A DNA stretch of 64,000 nucleotides, taken from assembly GCF_021233055.1 (NCBI RefSeq), contig NZ_CP089538.1:4232501-4296500 (forward strand). The letters run 5' to 3'. The position numbers and the translations under genes were made by a program. The notes beneath the pieces were generated by a model. That model ran no database searches, was not told the origin of the DNA, and saw nothing but the letters and a program-made list of their open reading frames with translations. This DNA comes from Spirosoma oryzicola (GTDB lineage Bacteria; Bacteroidota; Bacteroidia; Cytophagales; Spirosomataceae). Below are positions 31,618 to 40,924 of the stretch, one piece after another (the stretch's first letter is position 1; each line of letters opens with the position of its first letter).

Positions 31618-32829
31618 CTAGGGGATCAACTCGCGCTCCAATAAATTCTGGATGACGTACGCCTGCGTTCCGTAGAATTTGGCCATTTCGCCAAGTTTGG
31701 ACAATTCAATGGAGAGGTTATCGCGGTAGTTCGGCAGACAGTACTTATCAATGGCCTGTTCGATGGGACGCGTGATTGATTTTTCGGCTTTAGCCAGTAC
31801 GCCGTTTACAATGATCAGTTCCGGGTTAAACAAATGAACCGTGGTTGATAAGGCTTTTCCTAAAGCACTGCCCACATCGTTCAGCAGGTCAATAGAAAAA
31901 GCGTCTCCGGCATTTGCTTTGGCGATGATGCTTTCAATATCGATGTCTTCCGGATCGAGTTCGGTCAGCAGTGACACTCTTCCTTCTTCCAAACCAGCCC
32001 TGGCCCGCCGAATCAGCGATGAAGCAGACGCCAGCGTTTCCAGACAGCCGACTTTACCACAACTGCACAGTTCGCCATCCGTCTTCATCTGAATATGCCC
32101 CAGTTCACCGGCAAAACCCGCCGACCCCTGCAAAATTTCGCCGTTGGTAATAACGCCCAGGCCGATTCCCCAATCGATGTTGATCGACAAAACATGCCGT
32201 TTGTCCTGCGCCAACCCAAAACGATGCTCACCAAAAATAGTGGCTTTTGTATCATTGATGAGATAAACAGGCGCGTCGAAAATTCGTTGCAGCAACTGGT
32301 CCAGCGGCTGATCCGAACAGTTTATACTCGGATACGTATGGTTAATTGCCTCCCAGGGGTTTACCAGACCGGGTAATACGGCTCCAACGCCAATCACCTG
32401 AAGCTGCTTAGCTTTGATGCGTTGCGCGAGTTGCTCCAAGGGTTCGGCTAATATCTTCAGCAACGCAGGTGATTTGTCAAGGCGTAACGCCACATCCAGC
32501 CGGAACACGACCTGATTAGCCAGATTGAACACCAGTAACTTTGTGTCGTGAACATTAATATCGACAACAACCGTAACGTGCTGCGTAGCGTCGAGCGCAA
32601 ACAGCGATGGTTTTCTGCCGTAATGTGCCGTTCCGGTTCCGATTCCCTGTACCCAATGCGTAACGCTTAACTCTTCAATCAGCGATGTAGTTGATGGAAT
32701 GCTGGTGTGTAGCCGACTGGACAATTGAGCGATTGTACGCGATTCAGAACGGTATAATTCCGTGATAATCGCTCGTTTGAGCTTATTCTTTTTCGCATCT
32801 ATGACGGAAAAGACAACGTTATCCTGCAT
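31618..32829 (-). CDS. ROK-family transcriptional regulator (NagC/Mlc type)
   Basis: A 403-residue protein with an N-terminal winged helix (about residues 12-65, KRAIITELYRSESRTIAQLSSRLHTSIPS...LIEEL) and a C-terminal ROK domain. The ROK part has the zinc-binding cluster CSCGKVGCLETLAS at about 258-271 and the preceding GFAGELGHIQ. The helix domain makes it a repressor rather than a plain glucokinase. Related proteins bind sugars or sugar phosphates. It ends 122 bases before the kinase gene (30026-31495) on the same strand and may control it. The 350-base region upstream (32830-33180) separates it from the divergent chitinase gene. Confidence 0.88.
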   Translation of the reverse strand: MQDNVVFSVIDAKKNKLKRAIITELYRSESRTIAQLSSRLHTSIPSTTSLIEELSVTHWVQGIGTGTAHYGRKPSLFALDATQHVTVVVDINVHDTKLLVFNLANQVVFRLDVALRLDKSPALLKILAEPLEQLAQRIKAKQLQVIGVGAVLPGLVNPWEAINHTYPSINCSDQPLDQLLQRIFDAPVYLINDTKATIFGEHRFGLAQDKRHVLSINIDWGIGLGVITNGEILQGSAGFAGELGHIQMKTDGELCSCGKVGCLETLASASSLIRRARAGLEEGRVSLLTELDPEDIDIESIIAKANAGDAFSIDLLNDVGSALGKALSTTVHLFNPELIIVNGVLAKAEKSITRPIEQAIDKYCLPNYRDNLSIELSKLGEMAKFYGTQAYVIQNLLERELIP

Positions 32830-33096
32830 GATCGATAGCGCAATTGATCATTTTAAACGATCCTTCGCTTCTGGTTTTAGTTAGGATTGAGCCGACCGTT
32901 TTTGACAACCGTTCAGATTAATTTCTTGTCCAACAGGCTTAAAAAGCAGTTCTTGAGCAGTAAAACACGACAAGATAAATTCTATACCCTTTTTTTCAGC
33001 GTTTCTCGGAAAGACAAACGGAATATTTTCTTTAAGGTTATTTTAACAAAGCTATAATTTAGATTATTCTAAAAATAATTCTACTACTATCATTCA

Positions 33097-33151
33097 CCGG
33101 CGAATGCGCCGAAATGTTCCGGCAATGGCGTCATTTCGATTCGCGCCTAGT
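33097..33151. promoter_or_regulatory. Imperfect hairpin in the ROK-chitinase intergenic region
   Basis: GGCGAAT, then CGAAATG, on the left pair with CATTTCG, then ATTCGC-g-CC, on the right, with a short bulge. It lies just before the GH18 gene, inside 32830-33180. I see no gene in that region. It could be an operator or leader hairpin. The limits are approximate. Confidence 0.35.
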
Positions 33152-33180
33152 TCGTAAATTGCTGCTTTAACTAAAACTGC

Positions 33181-34338
33181 ATGAAAAATCGAATTAGCGT
33201 CCTTCCTCTTAGTATTCTTGCTCTACTCTTCGTCAGCCACCTGCAACTCGTATTGGCTCAGTCCACCACTTCGTCAAAACCCTACGTTATCATTGGTTAC
33301 ATTAGTGGCAACGGCTGGACAAAGAGCCAGATCGAAGCCCAGAAACTTACCCATATCAATTACGCATTTGCGGTTCCAGCGGCCAACGGCGAACTAGCTC
33401 CGCTCAATGCCAAAGATGTAGAAAACCTCGCAGCCCTAAACACGCTGAAAGCAGATAACAAAGAACTGAAAATCCTGATTTCAATCGGTGGCTGGGGCGG
33501 TTGTAAATACTTCTCCGATGCAGCATTGACCGACGCATCGCGCCGGAAATTTGCCAATAGCGCGGTCGATTTATTGAAGAAGCATAAACTCGATGGCGTT
33601 GACATTGACTGGGAATATCCGGCTCAGATAGGCGACAACAATATCTTCCGGCCTGAAGACAAACAAAACTATACGCTGCTGTTCAAAGCCCTGCGTGAGC
33701 GTCTCGACCAGCAAGGCAAACAGGACAAGCGGACAGGGACTAACCATTACCTGCTGACCACGGCCACGGGTGTAGACACGGCATTTGTTAATCATACCGA
33801 GCTAGGAAAGGCGCAGAAATACCTGGATTATGTCAATATCATGACCTACGATATTTACCACGGTAATGACAAGATAACCGGTCACCACAGCAATCTGTAC
33901 CAGTCCAAAAAAGGAAACCAGTCGCGGAATAGCTCTGCCGATGGTGTTGACGGACACATCAAAGCGGGTGTTCCGGCCAATAAAATTGTCCTGGGCATTC
34001 CGTTTTATGGTCGTGGCTGGGCCGATGTTAACCCGCAGGACAACGGCCTTTACCAGCCAGCAACGGGCAAGCACTATTTTATCAGCCATGACGAACTAGC
34101 CGATAAGTACATTGGCAAAAACGGATTTGTTCGTTACTGGGATGCTGACGCTCAGGCACCGTACCTATGGAATCCATCGTCGCGGATGTTTATTTCTTAC
34201 GCCGACGAAGAGTCGTTCAAGCATAAGATTGACTACGTTAAGTCGAAGCATCTGGCGGGCGTGATGTTCTGGGAATACATCTACGATCTTCAGCAACAGA
34301 AGCTGCTAAACAGTTTGGTTAACGGACTGGCTCAGTAG
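33181..34338 (+). CDS. Secreted GH18 chitinase
   Basis: A 385-residue glycoside hydrolase with a signal peptide (residues 1-27, ending LAQ). The TIM barrel has the two GH18 signatures: SIGGWG (101-106) and DGVDIDWE (138-145) with catalytic acid Glu145, plus Asp141 and Asp143. MTYDIYHG follows in the middle and the last barrel strand has VMFWEYIYD. It should hydrolyse chitin or related beta-1,4 GlcNAc glycans outside the cytoplasm. No carbohydrate-binding or sorting domain is attached. It lies divergent from a ROK regulator of the NagC class and may be controlled by it. Confidence 0.93.
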   Translation: MKNRISVLPLSILALLFVSHLQLVLAQSTTSSKPYVIIGYISGNGWTKSQIEAQKLTHINYAFAVPAANGELAPLNAKDVENLAALNTLKADNKELKILISIGGWGGCKYFSDAALTDASRRKFANSAVDLLKKHKLDGVDIDWEYPAQIGDNNIFRPEDKQNYTLLFKALRERLDQQGKQDKRTGTNHYLLTTATGVDTAFVNHTELGKAQKYLDYVNIMTYDIYHGNDKITGHHSNLYQSKKGNQSRNSSADGVDGHIKAGVPANKIVLGIPFYGRGWADVNPQDNGLYQPATGKHYFISHDELADKYIGKNGFVRYWDADAQAPYLWNPSSRMFISYADEESFKHKIDYVKSKHLAGVMFWEYIYDLQQQKLLNSLVNGLAQ

Positions 34339-34347
34339 TTGAATTTG

Positions 34348-34418
34348 AACGAGTTCGGGCCTTGATTGATACGCCATATCTTCAATATATGGCGTATCAA
34401 TCAAGGCCCGAACTCGTT
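34348..34418. terminator. Exceptionally long perfect hairpin between chitinase and manA
   Basis: Positions 34348-34379 are a perfect 32-bp inverted repeat of 34387-34418, with a 7-base loop. A TTTT follows on the plus strand. It lies between the stops of the convergent chitinase and manA genes, so it can terminate both transcripts, although the stem is far longer than a normal terminator. Confidence 0.8.
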
Positions 34419-34431
34419 TTAACTGCTTACA

Positions 34432-35412
34432 CTACGGCACATACGTCTCCAGAACGGTCATTGAGCCGTCCGGAACAAGCGTAACATTATCCACCGAAGC
34501 TGGAATAAGGGCGCATTGACCCATTTTGAGCGGAACCCGATAGCCGCCTTTAGCTTCAATCGTTAATGAGCCACTCACGCAAATAAGCACCACAAACGAA
34601 TCGATGTGCGTGTAATCGTGTTCAACTTCTTCGTCAAAATTGAGCACGTTCGTCACGAAGTAATCACTAACGACTGTATTGACGCTCTCGTTTAGCTTCT
34701 GCTCGTATTGAGTCTTGTAATGATCGTAGTGGTGATAATCGATGGCGTCAACGGCCAGGTCAGTATGTAGTTCACGTTTCTGCCCCGTCGTTGCATCAAC
34801 GCGGTCGAAATCATAAATCCGGTAGGTTGTGTCAGAAGTCTGCTGAATCTCAGCTAGCAAAAGTCCTTTTCCGATGTAGTGAACGCGGCCAGCTGGCAGA
34901 AAAAATACGTCGCCGGGCTTAGCGGGTTCAATGTTCAGGATATCCTGAATTGTGTTGTCGGCTACTACTTTGACGTATTCTTCTTTCGTTATCTCCCGAT
35001 TAAAGCCCGAATTTAGCTTTGCTCCTTCGTCGGCCTGCATGATGTACCACATCTCTGTCTTGCCGAATCCACTGTGCCGCTTTTCGGCTAGTTCGTCGTT
35101 GGGGTGAACCTGAATCGACAGGTCATCATTAGCGTCGATAAACTTGATCAGCAGGGGAAACCGATTGCCATATTTCTCGTAGACATGCGCGCCAACCAGT
35201 TCGCCCTTGTATTGCTCCACCAGATCGCGGAGTGATTTACCCTGTAAGGTTCCTTCTTTTACGATGGAAACATTGCCTTCCACGTCAGATACTTCCCAGG
35301 TTTCACCGCAGTTGGGCAGGGGCGAAAAATCTTTACCCAAGACGGTTTTTATCTTCTGACCACCCCAGATTTTATCTTTAAAAATAGTTTCGAATGTAAG
35401 CGGATACAGCAT
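34432..35412 (-). CDS. manA: Mannose-6-phosphate isomerase, class I type
   Basis: A 326-residue cupin isomerase interconverting mannose 6-phosphate and fructose 6-phosphate. The N-terminal FKDKIWGGQKI...LPNCGETWEVSDVEG, the metal-site motif LSIQVHPND with GKTEMWYIMQADEGA, and the PAGRVHYIGKGLLLAEIQQTSDTTYRIYDFDR segment are diagnostic. It supplies mannose precursors for glycans or feeds mannose into glycolysis. It is a single gene, convergent with the chitinase, and shares the long hairpin between them. Confidence 0.95.
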   Translation of the reverse strand: MLYPLTFETIFKDKIWGGQKIKTVLGKDFSPLPNCGETWEVSDVEGNVSIVKEGTLQGKSLRDLVEQYKGELVGAHVYEKYGNRFPLLIKFIDANDDLSIQVHPNDELAEKRHSGFGKTEMWYIMQADEGAKLNSGFNREITKEEYVKVVADNTIQDILNIEPAKPGDVFFLPAGRVHYIGKGLLLAEIQQTSDTTYRIYDFDRVDATTGQKRELHTDLAVDAIDYHHYDHYKTQYEQKLNESVNTVVSDYFVTNVLNFDEEVEHDYTHIDSFVVLICVSGSLTIEAKGGYRVPLKMGQCALIPASVDNVTLVPDGSMTVLETYVP

Positions 35413-35537
35413 AGTGAACAGTTGAAATTAACGCTACAAGATAGGCAATAAACAGAACGCTCGCATTCTAATAGGAATAAGTCGGCGTTTACAGCTACAA
35501 AAAAGTAACTGGCAACCAACCGTGTTTGTTAAGAGCG

Positions 35538-36404
35538 CTAGACCTGTGCTTTTTTCAGTACGCTCCCAATCAGGCTACCGGCAAAGGTCAGTCCGACCGA
35601 CCCAAACAAACTAAACGTTTCGACCTCCCGATGTGTACTGGATTCGCTAGGCCCGACGATTACATAGTAGCCAAGTAGAATGACGAACACTTGAAATAGA
35701 GCCAGTACCCAGCCTTTGCGAGGTTCTATAAAGCCGATGCCCACCGCCGACATGGCTGCCCACAAATAGGGCCAGTGAATGACCGGACTCTTTTTAATGA
35801 TGTATAACAGAATCAGACTAATCATAAGGGTCAGGCCAGCATTTAGCGCTAGTTTTCGGTCGAAGAAGGTTGCTTTAGCCGTTGGTGCAATAGATGGCTG
35901 CGTTTGTCTTTGTTGTTCAATCTGGGCGGCTCTGGTTATATCCTGCTGCGCTTCGGCCTCTTCCCCTAGATGCCGACGAGCCAGCCCACGGCTTCGAAAC
36001 GGTTCGGCCTGCTCACCGTGCGAATGAAAAATAGCTTTGTCGAAATCCAGAAAAGCAGCTTTGTAATCCTGTTGTTCGGCGTGAATCTGACCGCTTTCGA
36101 GATGTAAGTCAGCAATGGTATCATCGTAACTTTTTCCTTGACTCAGGTCAGCTAAGGCCGCCGACGAATTACCCATAGCCCGATAGCAACGAGCCCGGTA
36201 CAGGTACGCGACCGCCGATCTAGGTTGGGTGACGAGAGTGCGGTTAAAATAGTCCAACGCCTGACCAAACTGCCCATTCGTGTACAGGGCAATGCCTTCC
36301 TGTAACTGCTCGGCTTCTTTCTCGGCATTCGTTCGTTGATCAGCGTAGTAGCGGAGGTAGATAATATAACCAACAAATACCGCTGTGGCTGTTAATTCAA
36401 GCAT
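35538..36404 (-). CDS. TPR membrane protein
   Basis: A 288-residue protein with an N-terminal anchor (about residues 3-18), three to four tetratricopeptide repeats (about 30-160, for example AIALYTNGQFGQALDYFNRTLVTQPRSA), and a C-terminal part with three or four hydrophobic segments (about 190-208, 213-227, 236-252 and 263-283). The TPR part is probably a protein-interaction platform on one face of the membrane. No enzymatic motif. It stands alone between manA and a PQQ dehydrogenase gene on the same strand. Function unknown. Confidence 0.75.
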   Translation of the reverse strand: MLELTATAVFVGYIIYLRYYADQRTNAEKEAEQLQEGIALYTNGQFGQALDYFNRTLVTQPRSAVAYLYRARCYRAMGNSSAALADLSQGKSYDDTIADLHLESGQIHAEQQDYKAAFLDFDKAIFHSHGEQAEPFRSRGLARRHLGEEAEAQQDITRAAQIEQQRQTQPSIAPTAKATFFDRKLALNAGLTLMISLILLYIIKKSPVIHWPYLWAAMSAVGIGFIEPRKGWVLALFQVFVILLGYYVIVGPSESSTHREVETFSLFGSVGLTFAGSLIGSVLKKAQV

Positions 36405-36572
36405 ACGTATCCAGGTCTGTTACTACCCTACCAAGATGTTCTGCCAATTGTTGGTTCCAAACCGTATTAGTTATTCACCTTTCTGCGCCAGTGCTTTGCT
36501 CCATTCTTGGCTAGGTGAATTCACTGGAAAAGGCCAGTTAGGCACAAGCTTATCAGATCTTGCACTTATTCG

Positions 36573-38687
36573 TTATGGTAAGGCAAAGGATACGTAGTTG
36601 TCTCCCGATTTGGTGTTGAGCTTACCACCCCCGCAGGCTATAACCACATATTGTCTGCCGTTAACGGCGTAAGTGCTGGGTGACGCATACCCCGCAGCAG
36701 GCAGTTGCACCTGCCATAACTGCTTGCCAGTCGTCCGGTCGAACGCCCGAAATTGCTCATCACGACTGGCTGCGATAAACACTAAATCGCCCGCCGTAAC
36801 GAGCGGTCCACCGTAGTTATCCGTTCCGGTGATGGGGATACCTCGTTTGGTCAAAGCCGGATATTCGCCCAGCGGCACTTGCCAACGGCGTTCGCCCGTG
36901 TTCAGGTCGATGGCCGTCAGCGTTCCCCAGGGCGGTGTACTGACCGGATAGCCGTTGGCATCGTACCACCGGTTGTAGCCGGTGTGCTGGTACGGAACAC
37001 CTGTTTTCTGCGTACTGCTTACCGTCGATTGCTTTACTTTGTCGGTTAAGAAATCAATAATTGCTTTTCGTTCGGCGTCGGGCAAGTGCGAAAAAGAAGG
37101 CATCATGGCGCGGCCTTTTAGCAAAACTTGGTTTATCTGCGCATCCGACAACCGTTTATTAACCATGATAAGTGACGGATACGAACCATCGTGATTGCCG
37201 CGTCGGTCGGTTCCGTGGCAGGCAGCACAGTGAAGACGGTATAGACTGGCACCGGTTAAGGCAACTCCCCTCGCCGGTTGCTCTCGTCTGATCAGCGATG
37301 TATAAACGGGTATTTCTTTCGCGGGAACGTACAATATCCCTTGTCGGTCCGTTGCGGCCCCACCCCACTGCGCTCCCCCGTCGGTGCCCGGAAAGAAAAC
37401 GGTCATCTTATCGATAATGGGAATATAGGCCCAGCCCGTATTTGCCCGCTGAAGCACATTCACCAGCGAATCACGATTGGCGACGAACGGGTTAAAATCT
37501 TTCTCGGTAAACGATTGACGCGTGAAGTAAGGTTTGGTTGGAATTGGCTGCGTTACACTGACCTGTTCCCCGACCACCACCTCACCAGGAACCACCTGTT
37601 CGTGAATTGGATAGAGCGGTTTTCCCGTGACCCGATCAAAAACAAACACATACCCTTGCTTGGTAATTTGCGCAACGGCATCAATACGTTTACCGTTCTG
37701 GACTATCGACAGCAAGTTGGGGGGTGCAGGTGGGTCCCGATCCCATACGTCGTGGTGGACGAGCTGGTAATGCCAGAGTCGCTTGCCAGTGCTGGCGTCT
37801 AGGGCCAGTAAGCAATTGGCAAACAGGTTATTTCCTTTTCGATTGCCGCCGTAAAAATCGTAAGCTGCCGAACCGGTCGGTACGTACACAATGCCCCGCT
37901 GACGGTCAATAGCCATTCCAGCCCAGGCGTTGGCCCCACCAACATGCTGCCGGGCGGGTCGTGGTGACCAGGTATCGTATCCAAATTCACCACGCTGCGG
38001 AATCGTGTGGAAGGTCCAGACAAGTTGCCCTGTTCGAGCATCGTATGCGCGAATGTCGCCTAGCAAGGCCGTTTCACTTTCGGCCACACGCACGCCAACG
38101 ATAATCAGATTTTTATAGATCGTGTTGGGTGTATTGGATAGCACGTACTTATCCGCACCGGGTCGTTCCAAACCTTTTCCCAGATCGATACGCCCCTGTT
38201 TGCCAAATGTTTCTATCGGTTTACCTGTATGCGCATCCAGTGCATAAAGCCACTTCCCGGCACCAAAGAAAATGCGTTTTTCTTTACCCTCAGTCCAGTA
38301 AGTTACACCCCGGCTTGTCGTTCCAGCGTTATCATCAAGGCTTGTTTTCCAACGCTCCTGCCCAGTGGCGGCATCAAGGGCAAAGGCCTGCGTCCCCGCC
38401 GAAACACCATACAGCACACCACCAACGACAATCGGGTTGCATTGCATCTGAGTACGATTCAACAACGTATCGGCGCCACCGGATGCGTACGTCCAAGCTA
38501 TGCGTAGCTGATTGACGTTCTGTGTGTTGATCTGCGAAAGCGCAGAGTAGTGGCTACGAGCGCCATCACCATTGTATTCTGCCCAATCGGTGTCCGGCAC
38601 AGGTTCCAGAACAAATCGAGTCCCGGTAAGGGTGGTCGCCAATAAGGAGATACAAAACGCCGTTAGGGCAGCAATCAGCCTGGACAT
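36573..38687 (-). CDS. PQQ-dependent dehydrogenase with a cytochrome c insertion
   Basis: A 704-residue exported quinoprotein. A signal peptide or anchor (about 1-25) is followed by an eight-bladed PQQ propeller with repeated W-type motifs (for example DAATGQERWKTSLD, YDARTGQLVWTF). The region at about 475-555 is a cytochrome c domain with the heme site CAACH (487-491) and the axial-Met candidate AMMPSF (526-531), placed inside the propeller before the last blades (LDLNTGERRWQVPLG). Such enzymes oxidise sugars or alcohols in the periplasm and pass electrons to the heme. The nearby gluconokinase would fit a glucose-to-gluconate route, but the substrate is not certain. PQQ synthesis genes are not in the window. 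Confidence 0.88.
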   Translation of the reverse strand: MSRLIAALTAFCISLLATTLTGTRFVLEPVPDTDWAEYNGDGARSHYSALSQINTQNVNQLRIAWTYASGGADTLLNRTQMQCNPIVVGGVLYGVSAGTQAFALDAATGQERWKTSLDDNAGTTSRGVTYWTEGKEKRIFFGAGKWLYALDAHTGKPIETFGKQGRIDLGKGLERPGADKYVLSNTPNTIYKNLIIVGVRVAESETALLGDIRAYDARTGQLVWTFHTIPQRGEFGYDTWSPRPARQHVGGANAWAGMAIDRQRGIVYVPTGSAAYDFYGGNRKGNNLFANCLLALDASTGKRLWHYQLVHHDVWDRDPPAPPNLLSIVQNGKRIDAVAQITKQGYVFVFDRVTGKPLYPIHEQVVPGEVVVGEQVSVTQPIPTKPYFTRQSFTEKDFNPFVANRDSLVNVLQRANTGWAYIPIIDKMTVFFPGTDGGAQWGGAATDRQGILYVPAKEIPVYTSLIRREQPARGVALTGASLYRLHCAACHGTDRRGNHDGSYPSLIMVNKRLSDAQINQVLLKGRAMMPSFSHLPDAERKAIIDFLTDKVKQSTVSSTQKTGVPYQHTGYNRWYDANGYPVSTPPWGTLTAIDLNTGERRWQVPLGEYPALTKRGIPITGTDNYGGPLVTAGDLVFIAASRDEQFRAFDRTTGKQLWQVQLPAAGYASPSTYAVNGRQYVVIACGGGKLNTKSGDNYVSFALP

Positions 38688-38790
38688 AGCTCGTCTTTAG
38701 GCGCATGAGCCTATTTTTCAAGAAAGAAACGAGCACGGCTCAGCCTACTCATCAAGTGGTCAGTGATAGCCTTCTTGACGGTACGACGGC

Positions 38791-39876
38791 TTAAAGCACC
38801 TGACTAAGCATTCGTATGTACCCATCGACGCCCTCTTCGATTTCACGGAGATAAATAAATTCGTCGGCTGAATGCGACCGGCCCGAATGTCCAGGTCCGC
38901 ATTTTAGCGACGGACAGTTCAGGACCGCCTGATCCGAGGTAGTTGGAGACCCGTAGGTATACCGTCCCAGCGCAATACCGGCTAGTACAATCGGGTGATC
39001 GGCTGGAATGCTGGAAGGTTTGAGCCGGATCGAGCGCGGCTTCACTTCAGATTGAATATTATTTTGAATGGTTTGAATGACTTCTTCCAGCGTGTACTGC
39101 TCCGTTACGCGCGCATCAATCGTAAACGTGCATACATCCGGCACGACGTTATGCTGCGTTCCGGCGTTGATGATTGTCACCGACAGTTTGACGGGCCCCA
39201 GCGTTGGCGACACGTTCGGAAACTCGTAGGTTGTTAGCCAGTTAATATCGTTGATGGCTTTGTAGATTGCATTATCCCCTTCGTTGCGAGCCGCGTGTCC
39301 ACTGACACCGTGCGCGATACAGTCAAGCACCAGCAGTCCTTTTTCGGCAATTGCCAGCTGCATCTCGGTCGGCTCTCCCACAATGGCAAAAGAGATTGGT
39401 GGTAATTCGGGGAGTAACAATTCCAGCCCATCGCGACCCGATATTTCTTCTTCCGCCGAAGCCGCCATCACCAGGTTATAGGCCATGTTGGGCTGATCGT
39501 AGAAGTAGGCAAACGTTGCCAGGAGCGAAACCAGACAACCGCCCGCATCGTTGGAACCGAGGCCAAACAATTTACCGTCTCGCTCTAGTGGACTGAAAGG
39601 GTCCAGGGTCCAGGATTTATTTGGTTTAACGGTATCGTGGTGAGAGTTAAGCAATATCGTTGGCTTCTGTTCGTCGAAGTGGCGGTTTTTAGCCCAGATA
39701 TTGTTTTTTAGCCGCTCGAACGCTATATGCTGTTCACGAAAGAAAGTTTCGATGAGTACAGCTGTCTGTTCTTCCTCGCGACTGAAAGATTGCGTTGCGA
39801 TCAACTGTTTGAGCAACGACAAAGCCTTGACGGTGAGCGATGTTTGTTTGGAATCCTGTGCAGTAAGTTCCGACAT
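38791..39876 (-). CDS. argE: M20 peptidase, ArgE-like N-acetylornithine/N-acetylcitrulline deacetylase
   Basis: A 361-residue dinuclear zinc hydrolase. Metal ligands and catalytic residues appear in order: LLNSHHDTV (His, with catalytic Asp two residues later), FGLGSNDAGG (bridging Asp), ASAEEEISG (catalytic Glu-Glu) and the late GPGHSGRSHSADE (His). The sequence fits the arginine-biosynthesis deacetylases of Bacteroidota, some of which act on N-acetylcitrulline rather than N-acetylornithine. Other arginine genes are not nearby, so the substrate remains inferred from similarity. It stands alone. Confidence 0.85.
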   Translation of the reverse strand: MSELTAQDSKQTSLTVKALSLLKQLIATQSFSREEEQTAVLIETFFREQHIAFERLKNNIWAKNRHFDEQKPTILLNSHHDTVKPNKSWTLDPFSPLERDGKLFGLGSNDAGGCLVSLLATFAYFYDQPNMAYNLVMAASAEEEISGRDGLELLLPELPPISFAIVGEPTEMQLAIAEKGLLVLDCIAHGVSGHAARNEGDNAIYKAINDINWLTTYEFPNVSPTLGPVKLSVTIINAGTQHNVVPDVCTFTIDARVTEQYTLEEVIQTIQNNIQSEVKPRSIRLKPSSIPADHPIVLAGIALGRYTYGSPTTSDQAVLNCPSLKCGPGHSGRSHSADEFIYLREIEEGVDGYIRMLSQVL

Positions 39877-39972
39877 AGAAAAAGTGTTGGCCGCTCAAAG
39901 ATACGGCCAACAGGCGGTTGTTCGGCCATTCGTTTGCCAGAACTGGATGATAAGCACTAGATAGCTATGCTT

Positions 39973-40857
39973 TTACGCTTCGTAATACTTTACTCCCCGC
40001 TCCCTTAAAAACGCTTTGATTACATCGACATGAACACACTGCCCGACGTTCAGAAACGGATAATTGGAAACTCGACTTTTACGCCCATTGACCAGCACCT
40101 CCCGATCTTCAATATCAAAGCCGAGGTGCAGGTGACGCGTAGCCGATTGCATACCGTAAATCAAGCCGTTGGTGTCGAATAATGGACCTCCACTCTGCCC
40201 CCGTAAACCGGGCGTACTCATCTCTATTCCGGTAATATCGCCGTTTTCGCTAAGCAACCGGGTTACAATACCGTCGATGGGGAAGCGAGGTGACGTAACC
40301 CGGCCTTCGGTTGTCCATTCGATGTCGTCGAGGGCTGGATTGTAGCGAAAATTGGTAAACTCAGGAAATGGATACCCGAGCCGACACAGGCTACGACCGG
40401 GTTTTACGCGACTTGTATCCCCCAAAAATGTAGCATACGAGCCGTACAGCAAGCGATTGTACCCTTTAAACCGGAGCAGGGCCAGGTCCTGGGTTGGGTG
40501 CATGTCGATGGTGAGTTCTTTGTATTGATCGACACAGCTTATGAAACTATTACGAACCCGAATAATCGTTTCGGATTGGAGCTTAAACGTCAGTTCTAGC
40601 TGGCTAATGCGCTGTGCTGCATTTTTTTCGCGCAGCACATCCCGACGAGCGCCCTGAAAATCGCGGTAGTTGTGATAGATAGCGTCAGCCTTTGCTACGA
40701 GTTCGGCAACGTGTTTGCACGTAACGGCACAACCTAGTTCGTTAACAAAAAATAAGGTAGCGCTGCCCGGTACTATTGCGTCATGCCCATACAGCCGAAC
40801 AATGGAATGAAGAGGGCGGGTAAACGAATCAATGCGCTCAATGGCGTCAACAAACAT
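39973..40857 (-). CDS. Trypsin-like serine protease without signal peptide
   Basis: A 294-residue protein with a chymotrypsin-fold triad in order: TCKHV with His49, QDLALLRF with Asp124, and RGQSGGPLFD with Ser222. The opening lacks a signal peptide or membrane anchor, so it may act in the cytosol, unless the true start lies elsewhere. The insert between His and Asp (about 55-115) is helical and charged. No PDZ domain is present, unlike DegP/HtrA. It follows a small lipoprotein gene on the same strand with a hairpin between them. Substrate unknown. Confidence 0.75.
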   Translation of the reverse strand: MFVDAIERIDSFTRPLHSIVRLYGHDAIVPGSATLFFVNELGCAVTCKHVAELVAKADAIYHNYRDFQGARRDVLREKNAAQRISQLELTFKLQSETIIRVRNSFISCVDQYKELTIDMHPTQDLALLRFKGYNRLLYGSYATFLGDTSRVKPGRSLCRLGYPFPEFTNFRYNPALDDIEWTTEGRVTSPRFPIDGIVTRLLSENGDITGIEMSTPGLRGQSGGPLFDTNGLIYGMQSATRHLHLGFDIEDREVLVNGRKSRVSNYPFLNVGQCVHVDVIKAFLRERGVKYYEA

Positions 40858-40861
40858 AATG

Positions 40862-40917
40862 AAGTCGGTAAGTCAATCAGACAGCAATATAACACGTCCC
40901 GATTGACTCACCGACTT
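40862..40917. repeat. 17-bp inverted repeat (one mismatch) between lipoprotein and protease genes
   Basis: 40862-40878 pairs with 40901-40917 in 16 of 17 positions. A T-run follows on the plus strand only (TTTTTT near 40920), so in the direction of the neighbouring genes it is a hairpin without a U-tract. Confidence 0.55.
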
Positions 40918-40924
40918 ACCTTTT

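Noticed and set aside
36385..36597. 70-codon plus frame between the TPR and PQQ genes
   Set aside because: It overlaps both neighbours and shows no protein-like pattern.
38129..38515. Plus-strand frames opposite the PQQ dehydrogenase
   Set aside because: Shadow frames of a full-length enzyme gene with clear motifs.
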